From: Paenalcaligenes niemegkensis | GTDB taxonomy: Bacteria; Pseudomonadota; Gammaproteobacteria; Burkholderiales; Burkholderiaceae_B | DNA: 64,000 bases | Reading direction: 5' to 3' | Assembly (NCBI RefSeq): GCF_022230885.1 | Contig: NZ_JAKGCT010000002.1 | Coordinates: forward strand, 248,001 to 312,000 | Shown here: one piece after another, positions 1-9,495 of the stretch | Layout: every line of letters begins with the position of its first letter | Position numbering within the stretch: the stretch's first letter is position 1 | Position numbers and translations under genes: made by a program | The notes under the pieces: generated by a model | Database searches by the model: none | Told to the model about the DNA's origin: nothing | The model's input: only the letters and a program-made list of their open reading frames with translations

Positions 1-45
1 AAAAACTTTTACACATCATGCCACTTTGATGTTACAAGTTTTTGA
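1..45 (-). terminator. Terminator downstream of glmM
   Basis: AAAAACTT at the left edge pairs with AAGTTTTT at 38-45, and an inner ACATCA/TGATGT stem sits between them. Read on the minus strand the hairpin ends in a T-run, just past the glmM stop codon. The stem is AT-rich, so strength is uncertain. Confidence 0.55.
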
Positions 46-56
46 TCCCCACATGA

Positions 57-1399
57 CTATTTTGTGACGTCTACGGCCTGTAACTGCTGCATACCTTCAT
101 CGGTGAGCTCTTGAGTTTCGGCTTCTACCATCAGCCGTAGCTTAGGCTCGGTGCCAGAGGCCCGAATCAGCACTCGTCCGCGATCGCCCAGCTTGGCTTC
201 AACGGCGGCTTTTGCCTTGCTAAGGCCAGCATGCGTGCGCCAGTCTTTGCCCGGCTCCCAGGCCACGTTAACCATGGTTTGCGGGTACATTTTAAGGTCG
301 GACACCAGGTCACCCAGCTGACAGTTTCCATGACGCAAAGCGGTAAGTATCTGCAGCGCGGCAATAATTCCATCGCCTGTTGTGTGCCAGTCCAGACACA
401 ACAGGTGGCCCGAGCTTTCGCCGCCGAAAGACCAGCCTCGCTGCAGCATCTGTTCAAGCACATAGCGATCGCCGACATTGGCACGCGCAAAGGACACCCC
501 TAGCTGGGTCAGGCGCTTTTCGAGACCATAGTTAGTCATCAGCGTGCCGACTACACCCTTGACGTGACGAGACTGCATGCGGTCACGTACGATCATATAG
601 AGCAGTTCGTCGCCGTTGTACAACTTACCTGAACTGTCGACCATTTGCAGGCGGTCTGCATCACCATCAAGGGCTATTCCCAGATCGGCCCCACGCTTTT
701 GTACCACCTCTAGCAGGTGTTCGGGGTACATGGCACCTACACCATCATTAATATTGAATCCGTCGGGCTCGCAGCCTATGGCATAGACTTCGGCCCCCAA
801 CTCTCGAAACACATGGGGAGCAATGTGGTAAGCAGCCCCGTGCGCCGCATCGACCACAATTTTTAGACCGGAGAGATCCAGTTCGTTGGGAAAGGTGCTT
901 TTACAAAATTCTATATATCGCCCCGCGGAATCCTGGAGGCGACGTGCACGGCCAAGCTTATCGGAGGGCACACAATCAAGAGGAAGCTCGATGGCTTGCT
1001 CGATTGCAAGCTCGACCTCATCAGGCAGCTTCATGCCCTGGGCCGAAAAAACTTGATGCCGTTGTCTTGATAGGGGTTATGCGAGGCACTGATGACAATA
1101 CCTGCGGTCAGGCGCAAGGTGCGTGTGAGGTAGGCTACGGCGGGAGTAGGTACAGGCCCGGCCAGCAGCACATCGACACCTGCTGCTGACAAACCGGCCT
1201 CAAGCGCGGACTCGAGCATATAACCGGAGATACGCGTATCTTTACCAATGACAACTGTTGGACGATTGGCCCCGCGAGTGTCTTTGCTTAAAACTCTACC
1301 GGCAGCGTAACCCAAACGTAATGCAAACTCTGCATTGATGGTTGCCCCACCTACCTCGCCACGTACCCCATCGGTACCAAAATATTTACGCTTATTCAT
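57..1399 (-). CDS. glmM: Phosphoglucosamine mutase GlmM (one apparent frameshift)
   Basis: GlmM interconverts glucosamine-6-phosphate and glucosamine-1-phosphate in the cytoplasm on the way to UDP-GlcNAc for peptidoglycan and LPS. The N-terminal part begins [18 protein letters not shown] and carries the phosphoserine loop ISASHNPY. The rest has the Mg-binding ALDGDADR motif, GGESSGH, and the [10 protein letters not shown] phosphate-binding motif near the C-terminus. The reading frame breaks in the A6 run at 1046-1051 (T6 on the coding strand); one more base gives [13 protein letters not shown], and the joined gene is 447 aa, the normal family length. The start overlaps the folP stop in ATGA, so the two genes are translationally coupled. 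The break is probably a sequencing error, since the gene is essential. Confidence 0.93.
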
Positions 1400-2234
1400 T
1401 CGGATACTCCGTATTCAACCGCCATCCATATGCGCAAGGCGTCTGCAGATTGCGCTACATCGTGAACCCTGAGGACACTGGCCCCGTGATGCACTGCTGC
1501 CAGCATGCCGGCAAGACTGCCTGCAACACGTTCAGGGGTGGTCGATTCACTAGGTGAGCAATCATGGACTTGCGCGATAAACCAATCAACCAAGGATAAG
1601 ACTCTATACGCAATTGGGACAAGCCACGTAACAAGCTGTAATTTTGAGCCACGGTTTTACCAAATCCCAAGCCGGGATCAAGCATGATTCGACGTGGATC
1701 TACGCCTGCCTTTCTTAGACGGGCTATGTGGTGCGTAAGGAAGTCTCGAACTTCAGTAACAACATCGTTGTAAGCCGGAGCCTGCTGCATGGTTTTAGGC
1801 TCGCCCTGCATGTGCATGACACACAGACCGACGTTCGCGTCTGCAACCGCCTGCACTGCGGCCTCACTGCGAAAGCCTGCAATGTCATTAATAATATCGG
1901 CACCGGCCTTAATGACTTCGACCATGACTTCGGGCTTGAAGGTGTCGATTGACAGCGGCACGTTATCAGCGCGCAACGCCTCGATTAACGGCAGGATCCG
2001 ACGCAGTTCTTCGGCGATGCTGACCGGCTCGGCTCCGGGGCGCGTGGACTCTCCGCCTATGTCAAGAATATCAGCACCGTCAGCAATGAGTCGCCGCGCA
2101 TGGACCAATGCCTGCTCATGCGAAAAATGCTGATTGCCGTCTGAAAAAGAGTCGGGTGTCACATTGACAATACCCATCAATAACGGGCGCTCGAGACTTA
2201 GCTCGAAGCGCCCGCACTGCCACGTTTTACTCAT
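1396..2234 (-). CDS. folP: Dihydropteroate synthase FolP (one apparent frameshift)
   Basis: FolP condenses p-aminobenzoate with dihydropterin pyrophosphate in folate synthesis and is the sulfonamide target. The N-terminus has the family signatures [14 protein letters not shown] and [32 protein letters not shown] and [10 protein letters not shown] follow, then the LIGLSRKS phosphate-binding segment. The frame is lost in the G4 run at 1535-1538. One added base restores a C-terminus ending in [11 protein letters not shown] and a 279-aa protein of normal length. It lies between ftsH and glmM on the same strand, the usual proteobacterial order, and shares an ATGA overlap with glmM. Confidence 0.93.
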
Positions 2235-2254
2235 GGAGTTGTAGCTATAAAAAG

Positions 2255-4162
2255 TTAAACAGGGGTGGTTGCAGTAGAGCCGTCACCGGTTGGAGTAAGA
2301 CCTGCCGCAGGCGGCGTATTATCAGACTTTCCACTACTGCCTTTGTCGCTAAGATCTTTAGGCGGACGAGGCTCGCGTCCCTGCATGATGTCTTCGATCT
2401 GGTCGGCGTCGATGGTTTCCCATTCGAGTAGCGCACTGGCCATCGCATGCATTTTATCGGTGTTGTCCTCGATAAGCTTGCGCGCAATGTTGTATTGCTC
2501 GTCGATGATCTTACGAATTTCCAGATCAACTTTCTGCATGGTTGCTTCGGACAGGTTCGTCGTTTTGGTAACGCTGCGGCCCAAGAAGACTTCACCCTCG
2601 TTTTCCGCATAGACAACTGGACCTAAAGAGTCAGTCATACCGTAGCGGGTAACGATATCGCGAGCAATTTGTGTTGCACGTTCAAAGTCGTTAGATGCAC
2701 CCGTTGTCATTTGATCCATGAAGACTTCTTCGGCGATACGGCCACCAAATAGTACGGCTATCATGTTCAGCAGGTGGTTTTTATCCATACTGTAACGATC
2801 CTGCTCGGGTAGCTGCATCGTGACACCCAAGGCCCGGCCACGCGGAATGATCGTGACTTTGTGAACCGGATCGGTTTTGGGTAGCAAACGAGCGACCAGC
2901 GCATGACCAGACTCGTGGTAAGCGGTGTTCTTACGTTCTTCTTCAGGCATGATCATGGTGCGACGCTCTGCGCCCATGATGATCTTGTCTTTTGCCTTTT
3001 CAAAGTCTTGCATATCAACGGTGCGGCCATTACGGCGCGCCGCAAACAAAGCAGCCTCGTTAACCAGGTTGGCCAGATCAGCACCGGAAAACCCTGGTGT
3101 ACCACGAGCCAGGACTTTAGCGTCCACATTGCCAGCCAAAGGCACTTTGCGCATGTGTACATGAAGAATTTGCTCGCGGCCGCGAATATCGGGCAGGCCG
3201 ACCACAACCTGACGGTCAAAGCGTCCTGGGCGCAATAAAGCCGGATCGAGCACGTCGGGACGGTTAGTGGCAGCCACTACCAATACACCCTGGCCGGTTT
3301 CGAAACCATCCATCTCGACCAGTAACTGGTTAAGCGTTTGTTCGCGCTCGTCGTTACCACCACCCAGCCCGGCACCACGCTGACGACCGACAGCATCGAT
3401 CTCGTCAATAAAGATAATGCAAGGAGCGTGCTTTTTAGCGTTCTCGAACATATCTCGAACACGTGCGGCACCCACACCTACAAACATCTCTACAAAGTCA
3501 GAACCGGAAATGCTAAAAAATGGCACTTTGGCCTCGCCGGCAATAGCACGGGCCAGCAAGGTTTTACCCGTACCTGGTGAACCCACCATCAGCACGCCGC
3601 GAGGAATACGTCCACCCAAACGCTGGAAGCGTGTGGGGTCGCGCAAGAAGTCGACCAATTCCTGAACGTCTTCTTTGGCTTCGTCACACCCGGCTACATC
3701 TGCGAAGGTTACCGGATTGGTGTTTTCATCGAGCATGCGAGCCCGTGATTTTCCGAAGCTGAAAGCCCCGCCCTTGCCACCACCCTGCATTTGACGCATG
3801 AAGAAAATCCACACACCAATCAGGAGCAACATGGGAAACCAGGAAACAAATATGCTGGCTAAAAATGAAGGTTCTTCGCGAGCCTTGCCTGACACCTGAA
3901 CACCTGACTTGACAAGCTCGGGTACCATCCAGAGATCGCCTGGTGAGGTTAGGGTGTAGGTACGGCCGGAATCGGGTGTCACGTATAAGGTGTCACCTTG
4001 AATATCGACCTTGCTCACGCGACCCGCACGGGAGTCGTTCATGAACTGCGTATAGGTTACGCTATCGGATGCTGCTGGTTGCCCGTCAAACTGTTTGAAA
4101 ACAGTGAACAGGACAAGCGCAATAACCATCCAGATTGCGACTTTTGAAAATGAGTTGTTCAA
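2255..4162 (-). CDS. ftsH: ATP-dependent zinc metalloprotease FtsH
   Basis: FtsH is the membrane-anchored AAA+ protease that degrades misfolded membrane proteins and regulators such as LpxC. Two N-terminal membrane segments flank a periplasmic domain. They are followed by Walker A GSPGTGKT, Walker B IIFIDEID, the SRH region and the zinc-protease motif HESGH, with a Gly/Thr-rich tail. The start I chose is TTG at 4162 ([13 protein letters not shown], 635 aa). AGGAGG lies 6 nt upstream of it, whereas the other in-frame TTG at 4168 directly abuts the ribosome binding site and cannot be used. The gene is intact. It follows rlmE and precedes folP on the same strand. Confidence 0.96.
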   Translation of the reverse strand: MNNSFSKVAIWMVIALVLFTVFKQFDGQPAASDSVTYTQFMNDSRAGRVSKVDIQGDTLYVTPDSGRTYTLTSPGDLWMVPELVKSGVQVSGKAREEPSFLASIFVSWFPMLLLIGVWIFFMRQMQGGGKGGAFSFGKSRARMLDENTNPVTFADVAGCDEAKEDVQELVDFLRDPTRFQRLGGRIPRGVLMVGSPGTGKTLLARAIAGEAKVPFFSISGSDFVEMFVGVGAARVRDMFENAKKHAPCIIFIDEIDAVGRQRGAGLGGGNDEREQTLNQLLVEMDGFETGQGVLVVAATNRPDVLDPALLRPGRFDRQVVVGLPDIRGREQILHVHMRKVPLAGNVDAKVLARGTPGFSGADLANLVNEAALFAARRNGRTVDMQDFEKAKDKIIMGAERRTMIMPEEERKNTAYHESGHALVARLLPKTDPVHKVTIIPRGRALGVTMQLPEQDRYSMDKNHLLNMIAVLFGGRIAEEVFMDQMTTGASNDFERATQIARDIVTRYGMTDSLGPVVYAENEGEVFLGRSVTKTTNLSEATMQKVDLEIRKIIDEQYNIARKLIEDNTDKMHAMASALLEWETIDADQIEDIMQGREPRPPKDLSDKGSSGKSDNTPPAAGLTPTGDGSTATTPV

Positions 4163-4266
4163 CGCCAACCTCCTGCTGTTTCTTTAACTGTTCGGTTTAA
4201 CTTACATGTTCCTGAACAGAAGCCGTATCCGCCATTCTACCTGATTTAAAAGCCTACTTTGCTAAA

Positions 4267-4901
4267 CTAAGCCTTTAAATCACGTGCTACTAAAAAAGTC
4301 TCTGCGGACCGATCCCGTGAAGCTTTGGGCTTGCGCGTGGCAACACGATGAAAATGACCTTTAAAAGACTTAACGATTTGAGAAAAACCACTACCGTGGA
4401 ACGCTTTAACTATAAGCGCACCTTCGGGACGCAAATGCTTAAGCGAGAACTCGAGCGCCAGTTCACAAACGTGCGTCATGCGCGCCGAATCGGCAGCTGC
4501 CACACCTGATAAATTGGGGGCCATGTCTGAAATTACAAGATCTACTTTTCTTCCATCCAGTAATTTTTCCAATTTTTGCAAGACATCATCTTCACGAAAG
4601 TCTCCTTGTATGAACTCTACGCCTTCAATAGGTTCCATTTCAAGCAAATCTAATGAGATGACCCGGCCGTTAATAACACCACCTGCCCCGAGCATGCGTT
4701 CACGTGCGACTTGAGACCAGCTTCCAGGTGCGGCACCGAGATCAACGACAACGTTGCCAGGCCGCAACAGGTTTTCGTTGTCCAATATTTCGATCAATTT
4801 AAATGCAGCGCGAGCGCGATACCCTTTTTGTTGCGCCATTTTGACGTAAGGGTCATTAATATGCTGCTGAACCCATGCTTTTGAAGTTTTTTCTTGCCCA
4901 T
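4267..4901 (-). CDS. rlmE: 23S rRNA 2'-O-methyltransferase RlmE (frameshift at the N-terminus)
   Basis: RlmE (FtsJ/RrmJ) methylates U2552 of 23S rRNA using S-adenosylmethionine and promotes 50S maturation. The sequence shows [23 protein letters not shown], the SAM site [15 protein letters not shown], and [13 protein letters not shown] with the catalytic Asp. The uninterrupted frame gives an atypical N-terminus running into yhbY. Adding one base to the T6 run at 4887-4892 gives instead a start at 4901 with [14 protein letters not shown], the expected family N-terminus, and 211 aa. It is divergent from yhbY with only 17 bp between the starts and lies upstream of ftsH as in many proteobacteria. 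Confidence 0.93.
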
Positions 4902-4918
4902 TCCCGTACAATCTCGTT

Positions 4919-5473
4919 ATGCCCACATTAAACATTACTATCCAGCAGCGCAATGAATTGCGCGCCGCGGCCCATGCCCTACGTCCCGTTGTTCAAATTG
5001 GCGACAAAGGGCTGTCGGATGCCGTATTTAAAGAAATCGAAGTGCACCTTGACGCACATCAATTAATAAAAGTTCGTGTCTCCGGTGATGACCGCGAACA
5101 TCGCCTCGCCATCTTCAAAGAAATGTGCGAGCGGCTTAATGCCGAACCCATTCATCACATTGGGAAGGTATTAACCATTTATCGACGTAATGACGCTCGG
5201 CAACCTGTAATTACAGCACCAGAACCCGCCACACGGGCTACTCGCAAACCTAACGAACCCTATACACCTAAAAAGCTCGCTGCAGCAGGTATTAGCAAAG
5301 GCAAGCGCGGTTCGCCACGTAGCTCACCTGACGAAGAATTCAAGCCGCGGCCTGCCACAACGCCTAGCCGCCCTGCACCCGCAAAACCCACCGCAGCCAA
5401 ACGTTCGGCTGCACAGCGCCGTACTACGGGCAGTGCATTATCGCTACGCGCTGGTGCTCGTCGCGGCCGCTAG
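4919..5473 (+). CDS. yhbY: YhbY-family CRM-domain RNA-binding protein
   Basis: A CRM (YhbY) domain fills residues 1 to about 97, with the family segment [14 protein letters not shown] and a GKVLTIYRR strand near its end. Family members associate with pre-50S ribosomal particles. After residue 100 there is a tail of about 85 residues rich in Pro, Ala, Lys and Arg, probably disordered and RNA-binding, which makes this protein almost twice the length of the enterobacterial form. It is divergent from rlmE, another 50S maturation gene, and is followed by a strong terminator. A TACAAT hexamer at 4908-4913 lies so close to the ATG that the transcript may have little or no leader; I did not find a convincing -35. 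Confidence 0.85.
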   Translation: MPTLNITIQQRNELRAAAHALRPVVQIGDKGLSDAVFKEIEVHLDAHQLIKVRVSGDDREHRLAIFKEMCERLNAEPIHHIGKVLTIYRRNDARQPVITAPEPATRATRKPNEPYTPKKLAAAGISKGKRGSPRSSPDEEFKPRPATTPSRPAPAKPTAAKRSAAQRRTTGSALSLRAGARRGR

Positions 5474-5520
5474 ACCTTAATTTGCCAACTGGTTTATAAC
5501 CTGTGGCCAGCGCAAATTAT

Positions 5521-5554
5521 AAAGCCCATGCTCAATACAGCATGGGCTTTTTCT
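5521..5554 (+). terminator. Intrinsic terminator after yhbY
   Basis: A 12-bp stem (AAAGCCCATGCT with AGCATGGGCTTT) around a short loop is followed by TTTCT. It separates yhbY from the convergent greA and could act on both strands because A residues flank the left side. Confidence 0.85.
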
Positions 5555-5576
5555 ATAGTACTGCAAGCAAGGGCGA

Positions 5577-6053
5577 TTAAACGTAAGAAATCGATATGAT
5601 TTCGTATTCGCGCACACCGCCTGGTGCCCTTACCTCGACGACATCGCCTTCGTGCTTGCCAATGAGTGCGCGAGCCACTGGGCTGGATACTGAAATACGC
5701 TGCGAGCGGATATCAGCCTCGACGTCACCTACGATTTGGTAAGTCACCTGGTCGCCGGACTCCAGGTCTTCAATTTGAACTGTAGCCCCGAATACAATTC
5801 GGCCATCACTGTCCAGCGACGATGGATCGATGACTTGCGCATTGGAGAGCGTGCCTTCGAGCTCCCGGATACGCCCTTCCACAAAAGCCTGGCGCTCGCG
5901 AGCAGCATCGTACTCGGCGTTTTCAGAGAGATCACCTTGCGCACGCGCCTCGGCAATCGCATTGATAACGTCAGGACGCTCAACGGTTTTTAAACGATGT
6001 AACTCTACCTGCAGGCGCTCAGCGCCCTGCGTAGTCAACGGGATCGCGGACAT
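5577..6053 (-). CDS. greA: Transcription elongation factor GreA
   Basis: GreA enters the RNA polymerase secondary channel and stimulates cleavage of backtracked transcripts. The 158-aa form starting at 6053 (MSAIPLTTQGAERL) matches the family; AGGAAG lies just upstream, while a longer in-frame extension to 6098 runs into the leader hairpin and is unlikely. The N-terminal coiled coil includes GDLSENAEYDAARERQ with the acidic tip, and the C-terminal FKBP-like domain contains SPVARALIGKHEGD. The gene is preceded by its own promoter and a terminator-like leader structure (separate entries). Confidence 0.95.
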   Translation of the reverse strand: MSAIPLTTQGAERLQVELHRLKTVERPDVINAIAEARAQGDLSENAEYDAARERQAFVEGRIRELEGTLSNAQVIDPSSLDSDGRIVFGATVQIEDLESGDQVTYQIVGDVEADIRSQRISVSSPVARALIGKHEGDVVEVRAPGGVREYEIISISYV

Positions 6054-6073
6054 ACTCTTCCTGATATACAAGT

Positions 6074-6106
6074 AAAAAACGCTCCTGAAAAATTTCACGA
6101 GGAGCG
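6074..6106 (-). terminator. Terminator-like hairpin in the greA leader
   Basis: On the minus strand a 7-bp stem, CGCTCCT with AGGAGCG, is followed directly by six T residues, ending 21 nt before the greA start codon. It has the form of an intrinsic terminator or attenuator inside the leader. The Escherichia coli greA leader is known to terminate early and yield the small RNA GraL; I infer a similar arrangement here. Confidence 0.7.
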
Positions 6107-6125
6107 CAACAACTAAAAGGGGGAC

Positions 6126-6143
6126 GCAGGGTTTAAACCCTGC
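6126..6143. promoter_or_regulatory. Perfect 18-bp palindrome at the greA start site
   Basis: GCAGGGTTT is followed by its exact reverse complement with no spacer. The palindrome begins directly after the predicted -10 of greA, so the predicted transcription start falls inside it. It could be an operator or the first hairpin of the leader RNA. Confidence 0.45.
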
Positions 6144-6171
6144 ATTATGAGAACCAAGCCTGATCTCGCAA
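6144..6171 (-). promoter_or_regulatory. Putative sigma-70 promoter of greA
   Basis: On the minus strand TTGCGA (6171-6166) and CATAAT (6149-6144) are 16 bp apart. Transcription would start near 6137, giving a leader of about 80 nt that contains the terminator-like hairpin. Confidence 0.45.
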
Positions 6172-6220
6172 CCTGACCAGACTTATGTTTATTCTTGTCT
6201 TTGGCTAAAATCATAGCCGA

Positions 6221-6247
6221 AAAGAAAGCCCCAAACAAATTCGGGGC
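6221..6247 (-). terminator. Terminator downstream of the uracil permease gene
   Basis: GCCCC/GGGGC stem read on the minus strand, followed by TTTCTTTT. It lies 175 bp past the permease stop codon and separates that gene from the greA promoter. The rest of 6248-6421 holds nothing I recognise. Confidence 0.6.
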
Positions 6248-6421
6248 AGATGTCTATATTGTCGACAAATAACACTTAAATTGCAAGCGCTTATACATCG
6301 GGAAAACCATAGGCCAGTTCAATGCCAGTACAGGTCTACAAACAATAGCTGGCAATTCCGGCACTACGGAGAGTGCCTTACTGGCTTTGCCTGACAGCTG
6401 TATACATAGGCGACCAAGCCA

Positions 6422-7750
6422 CTATTGCCTTACTGCTTTAACATTACGACGCGTTAACAGTGCATGCAGAATTATGGCTCCGAAGGTCGCTGTACCAATA
6501 CCATCCAAGCGGAATATTCCGAACTCCAGGGAGAAATTACCCGCCCCTAGAATTAAGGTCACAGCGGCCACCAGCAAGTTCTGGCTTTTACCGAAGTCAA
6601 CTTGATTCACTACCCAGATTCGGGCACCGGCAATGGCGATCAAACCAAAAACCACGATGGACATACCGCCCAGCACCGGGTCGGGAATCATTTGGATGAC
6701 GGCCCCAAACTTTGGCGAAAAACCAAGGAATATGGCAATGAGCGCTGCCACGGCAAAGACAATTGACGAGTAGATGCGGGTTGCAGCCATCACCCCGATA
6801 TTTTCAGCATAGGTTGTCACTCCGGTACCACCCACGGAACCGGACAACATCGTAGCTACACCATCACCCACAAAAGCCCGGCCCAGGTAACGATCAAGGT
6901 TTTGGCCGGTCATGGCCGATACGGCCTTAATATGCCCCAGGTTTTCGGCAACCAGAATAATCGCCACCGGCACAATGACGCTCATGGCGTGAACTTCAAA
7001 GACAGGCGCGGAAAAAGTGGGAAGCCCGAACCATGCAGCCGCAGCAAGGCCGCTAGTGTCTATAGGTGTACCGTAGCCCAGCCCATTGGTGAAGACGGCA
7101 TAGATCAGGCAGGCGATAATCAAGCCGACCAGAATCAGCAAGCGTTGCACAAGACCTCGCGTGTATACCGCGACACCGCCCACGCAAAGCACCGTCATGA
7201 GAGCCATCATCGAATCAAAGGTGCCTGAACCCATGGCCCCTTTTGCAGCAATAGGAGCCAGATTCAGACCAATCACCGCCACGATGGACCCTGTTACTAC
7301 CGGCGGCATCATTTTATTGATCAGGGCCGCTGCACCGCCCGATCTCGCATCGACGGCCCACACCAGCAGACCAATCACGGTATAAGCAAGGCCACACATA
7401 ACAATGGCGCCCAGTGCCACCCCTATATTGAGGTTGGCTCCTGAGCCGGCGTAACCAGTCACCGCAATGACACCACCGATAAAGGCAAAGCTTGAGCCGA
7501 GGTAACTGGGAACGCGTCCACCCACAAAAACAAAAAATATGAGTGTACCTATGCCCGACATGAGAATAGCGAGATTGGGGTCAAACCCCATCAACAAAGG
7601 TGCTAGTATTGTCGATCCAAACATGGCCACCACGTGCTGAGCAGCCATCGCAATATTCTGCGGCCAGGCCAAGCACTCGTCAGGCTGCACAACAGCTTCT
7701 GGCGTGGTAGTTGAAACCTGACGCCAGCGCGGAAAATAAGATTGAGACAT
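6422..7750 (-). CDS. uraA: NCS2-family uracil/xanthine permease
   Basis: A 442-aa inner-membrane protein with about 12-14 hydrophobic segments. It carries the NCS2 hallmarks AQHVVAMFGSTI near residue 37, FVAENLGH-like AILVAENLGHIKAVSAM in the middle, and the substrate-proximal GGTGVTTYAENIGVMA. These fit proton-coupled nucleobase symporters of the UraA/RutG branch; uracil is the most likely substrate, though xanthine or urate cannot be excluded from sequence. It stands alone, divergent from the ABC importer. No purine or pyrimidine catabolic genes adjoin it, but carAB for pyrimidine synthesis is 7 kb away. Confidence 0.85.
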   Translation of the reverse strand: MSQSYFPRWRQVSTTTPEAVVQPDECLAWPQNIAMAAQHVVAMFGSTILAPLLMGFDPNLAILMSGIGTLIFFVFVGGRVPSYLGSSFAFIGGVIAVTGYAGSGANLNIGVALGAIVMCGLAYTVIGLLVWAVDARSGGAAALINKMMPPVVTGSIVAVIGLNLAPIAAKGAMGSGTFDSMMALMTVLCVGGVAVYTRGLVQRLLILVGLIIACLIYAVFTNGLGYGTPIDTSGLAAAAWFGLPTFSAPVFEVHAMSVIVPVAIILVAENLGHIKAVSAMTGQNLDRYLGRAFVGDGVATMLSGSVGGTGVTTYAENIGVMAATRIYSSIVFAVAALIAIFLGFSPKFGAVIQMIPDPVLGGMSIVVFGLIAIAGARIWVVNQVDFGKSQNLLVAAVTLILGAGNFSLEFGIFRLDGIGTATFGAIILHALLTRRNVKAVRQ

Positions 7751-8070
7751 AAAGGGTACATTTAAGTAGACAGATCTGAGGCGAAAGTGTACGGCTGCTA
7801 TCAGGCCGGGGCAAGCTATAAGGCGATTTCCTGCACATTTAACGCCATTTAATAAGGCACAAGAGCTAATATCTGTTGAACTGCATCATCTACACGACAC
7901 GGCTCGATTCCGGCCGCTGCTCTTAGTCGTTAACCCTAATCAAAACCGATAGTGCCCTAGGGCTTATGACTGACATCAAATATTTTTATTGGACGTAATC
8001 TGTAGCTTTCCCTATCTTGGCTGCGAGCCTCATCGTTGCAGGCATCGTAATCTCCAGGGAGACTAAAATA
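7751..8070. promoter_or_regulatory. Divergent intergenic region, uracil permease / ABC importer
   Basis: This 320-bp gap must carry both promoters. I see a 10-bp palindrome, GCCCTAGGGC, at 7954-7963 and an AT-rich stretch at 7979-7991, but no promoter good enough to call. A TTG codon at 8017 is in frame with the binding-protein gene but lacks a ribosome binding site. Confidence 0.4.
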
Positions 8071-9390
8071 ATGAAACAACGCATTAAGCCCCTTCTAGCT
8101 GCTCTCATGCTGGCTACCAGCGTCCCGGCCTTGGCCGGCACCGTCACCGTCATCACGTCTTTTCCTAAAGAGCTGACCCAAGCCTATAAAGCAGCATTTG
8201 AAAAGGCCAATCCGGACATCAAGATAGAAGTATTAAATAAAAACACAGTGTCGGGCATTGCCTACGTGCGGGAAACCGCTGAAGGCCGCAGGCCAGAAGT
8301 GTTCTGGGCGAGCGCCCCTGATGCATTTGAAGTTCTTTCTCAAGAAAACCTGCTAAGCAACATTGCGGACATCGCTAATCCGGACGTACCCGATACGATT
8401 GGCAGCTTCCCTATCAATGATCCCCAAGGCCTGTTTTTAGGCCAGGCGCTGGCCGGCTACGGCATCATGTACAACACCCGCCTAGTCAAAGCCAAGAAGC
8501 TGACTGAACCTCAGTCATGGGCTGACTTACTCACAGCCGAGTGGTACAACAACGTGGGAATCACATCGCCTTCGCGCTCTGGCACAATGCACCTGACCGT
8601 AGAGACTATTCTCCAGGGCGAAGGTTGGGAAAAAGGCTGGGAGACCTTGCTGCGCATGGCCGGTAACAGCGCTGCGCTAACTGACCGCTCATTTGGTGTT
8701 CCCGATGGCGTAAATAACGGCCAGTTTGGAGCCGGCCCTGTTATTGACTTCTTCGGTCTTTCAAGCAAATACTCCAAATTTCCTGTCGAATTCGTCTATC
8801 CGGAAGAAACCGCCATTGTTCCGGCAAATATTGGTCTAATTGCTGGTGCGTCAAACGCAGATGAAGGCAAGAAATTCATACAGTTTGCGTTGAGCAAAGA
8901 AGGCCAGGCCTTGCTGCTTGAGCCCCAAATCTCGCGCTTGCCTGTGTTGCCCTACGACAAAATGGATAATATTCCTGAAAACTACCCTGACCCACAGGAA
9001 ATTGCCAAACGCAGTACGGTTCAGTTCGATGTGAACATATCGCAAAGCCGCTACTATATCGTGCAGTCTCTGTTTGATCAGACCATCACCTTCCGTCACA
9101 AAGACCTGCAGGCTGCCAGCAAGGCCATTCTCGACGCCGAAGCCAAGTTAGGTGCCAACCCACAGGGTGAAGCCGCCGATCTGCTTAGTGAAGCGAAAAA
9201 GCTGGCCTGGTCACCCTTGCTTAGTGCAGAGCAAGTTCAGGACAAAGCTCTGGCAGAGTTATTTGCCAGCGACAAAAAGGATTCGCAGGTCAGCCAGCAG
9301 CTGTCAAAACTGCAAGGTGACTGGAATACTCAATCCAAAACCAACTATGACAAAGCCATCCGTCTTGCCAGACAAGCAGCTGCCCTTTAA
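8071..9390 (+). CDS. AfuA-type ABC transporter substrate-binding protein
   Basis: A 439-aa periplasmic binding protein. Residues 1 to about 22 form a Sec signal peptide (MKQRIKPLLAALMLATSVPALA), and the mature start TVTVITSFPKEL is typical of the AfuA/iron-type solute-binding family. The body has two lobes, with the hinge segment VFWASAPDAFEVLS and PFAIGPLIDFF-like AGPVIDFFGLSS region. The C-terminal 80 residues are helical. ATG at 8071 is preferred over an upstream TTG because GGGAG precedes it and the signal peptide starts there. It is the first gene of a four- or five-gene set with permease, ATPase and LysR regulator. The ligand cannot be read from sequence: ferric iron, polyamine and phosphorylated compounds are all transported by relatives. 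Confidence 0.82.
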   Translation: MKQRIKPLLAALMLATSVPALAGTVTVITSFPKELTQAYKAAFEKANPDIKIEVLNKNTVSGIAYVRETAEGRRPEVFWASAPDAFEVLSQENLLSNIADIANPDVPDTIGSFPINDPQGLFLGQALAGYGIMYNTRLVKAKKLTEPQSWADLLTAEWYNNVGITSPSRSGTMHLTVETILQGEGWEKGWETLLRMAGNSAALTDRSFGVPDGVNNGQFGAGPVIDFFGLSSKYSKFPVEFVYPEETAIVPANIGLIAGASNADEGKKFIQFALSKEGQALLLEPQISRLPVLPYDKMDNIPENYPDPQEIAKRSTVQFDVNISQSRYYIVQSLFDQTITFRHKDLQAASKAILDAEAKLGANPQGEAADLLSEAKKLAWSPLLSAEQVQDKALAELFASDKKDSQVSQQLSKLQGDWNTQSKTNYDKAIRLARQAAAL

Positions 9391-9410
9391 ATAACGCACA
9401 CAACAGCACC

Positions 9411-9438
9411 CTCCCTGCTCCTTAAGCTGAGCGGGGAG
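9411..9438 (+). other. Intercistronic hairpin after the binding-protein gene
   Basis: A 10-bp stem (CTCCCTGCTC with GAGCGGGGAG, one G-U pair) and an 8-nt loop, with no strong T-run. Such hairpins often protect the binding-protein mRNA from decay and lower expression of the permease relative to it. Confidence 0.6.
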
Positions 9439-9495
9439 GAATTTTAGGTTTAACTGCGTGGGCGGCCTTATGTGGTCAAACGTCGCGGAGTCTTC

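Noticed and set aside
8017..8070. TTG start extending the AfuA-type binding protein by 18 residues
   Set aside because: No ribosome binding site there, and the signal peptide begins properly at the ATG at 8071.
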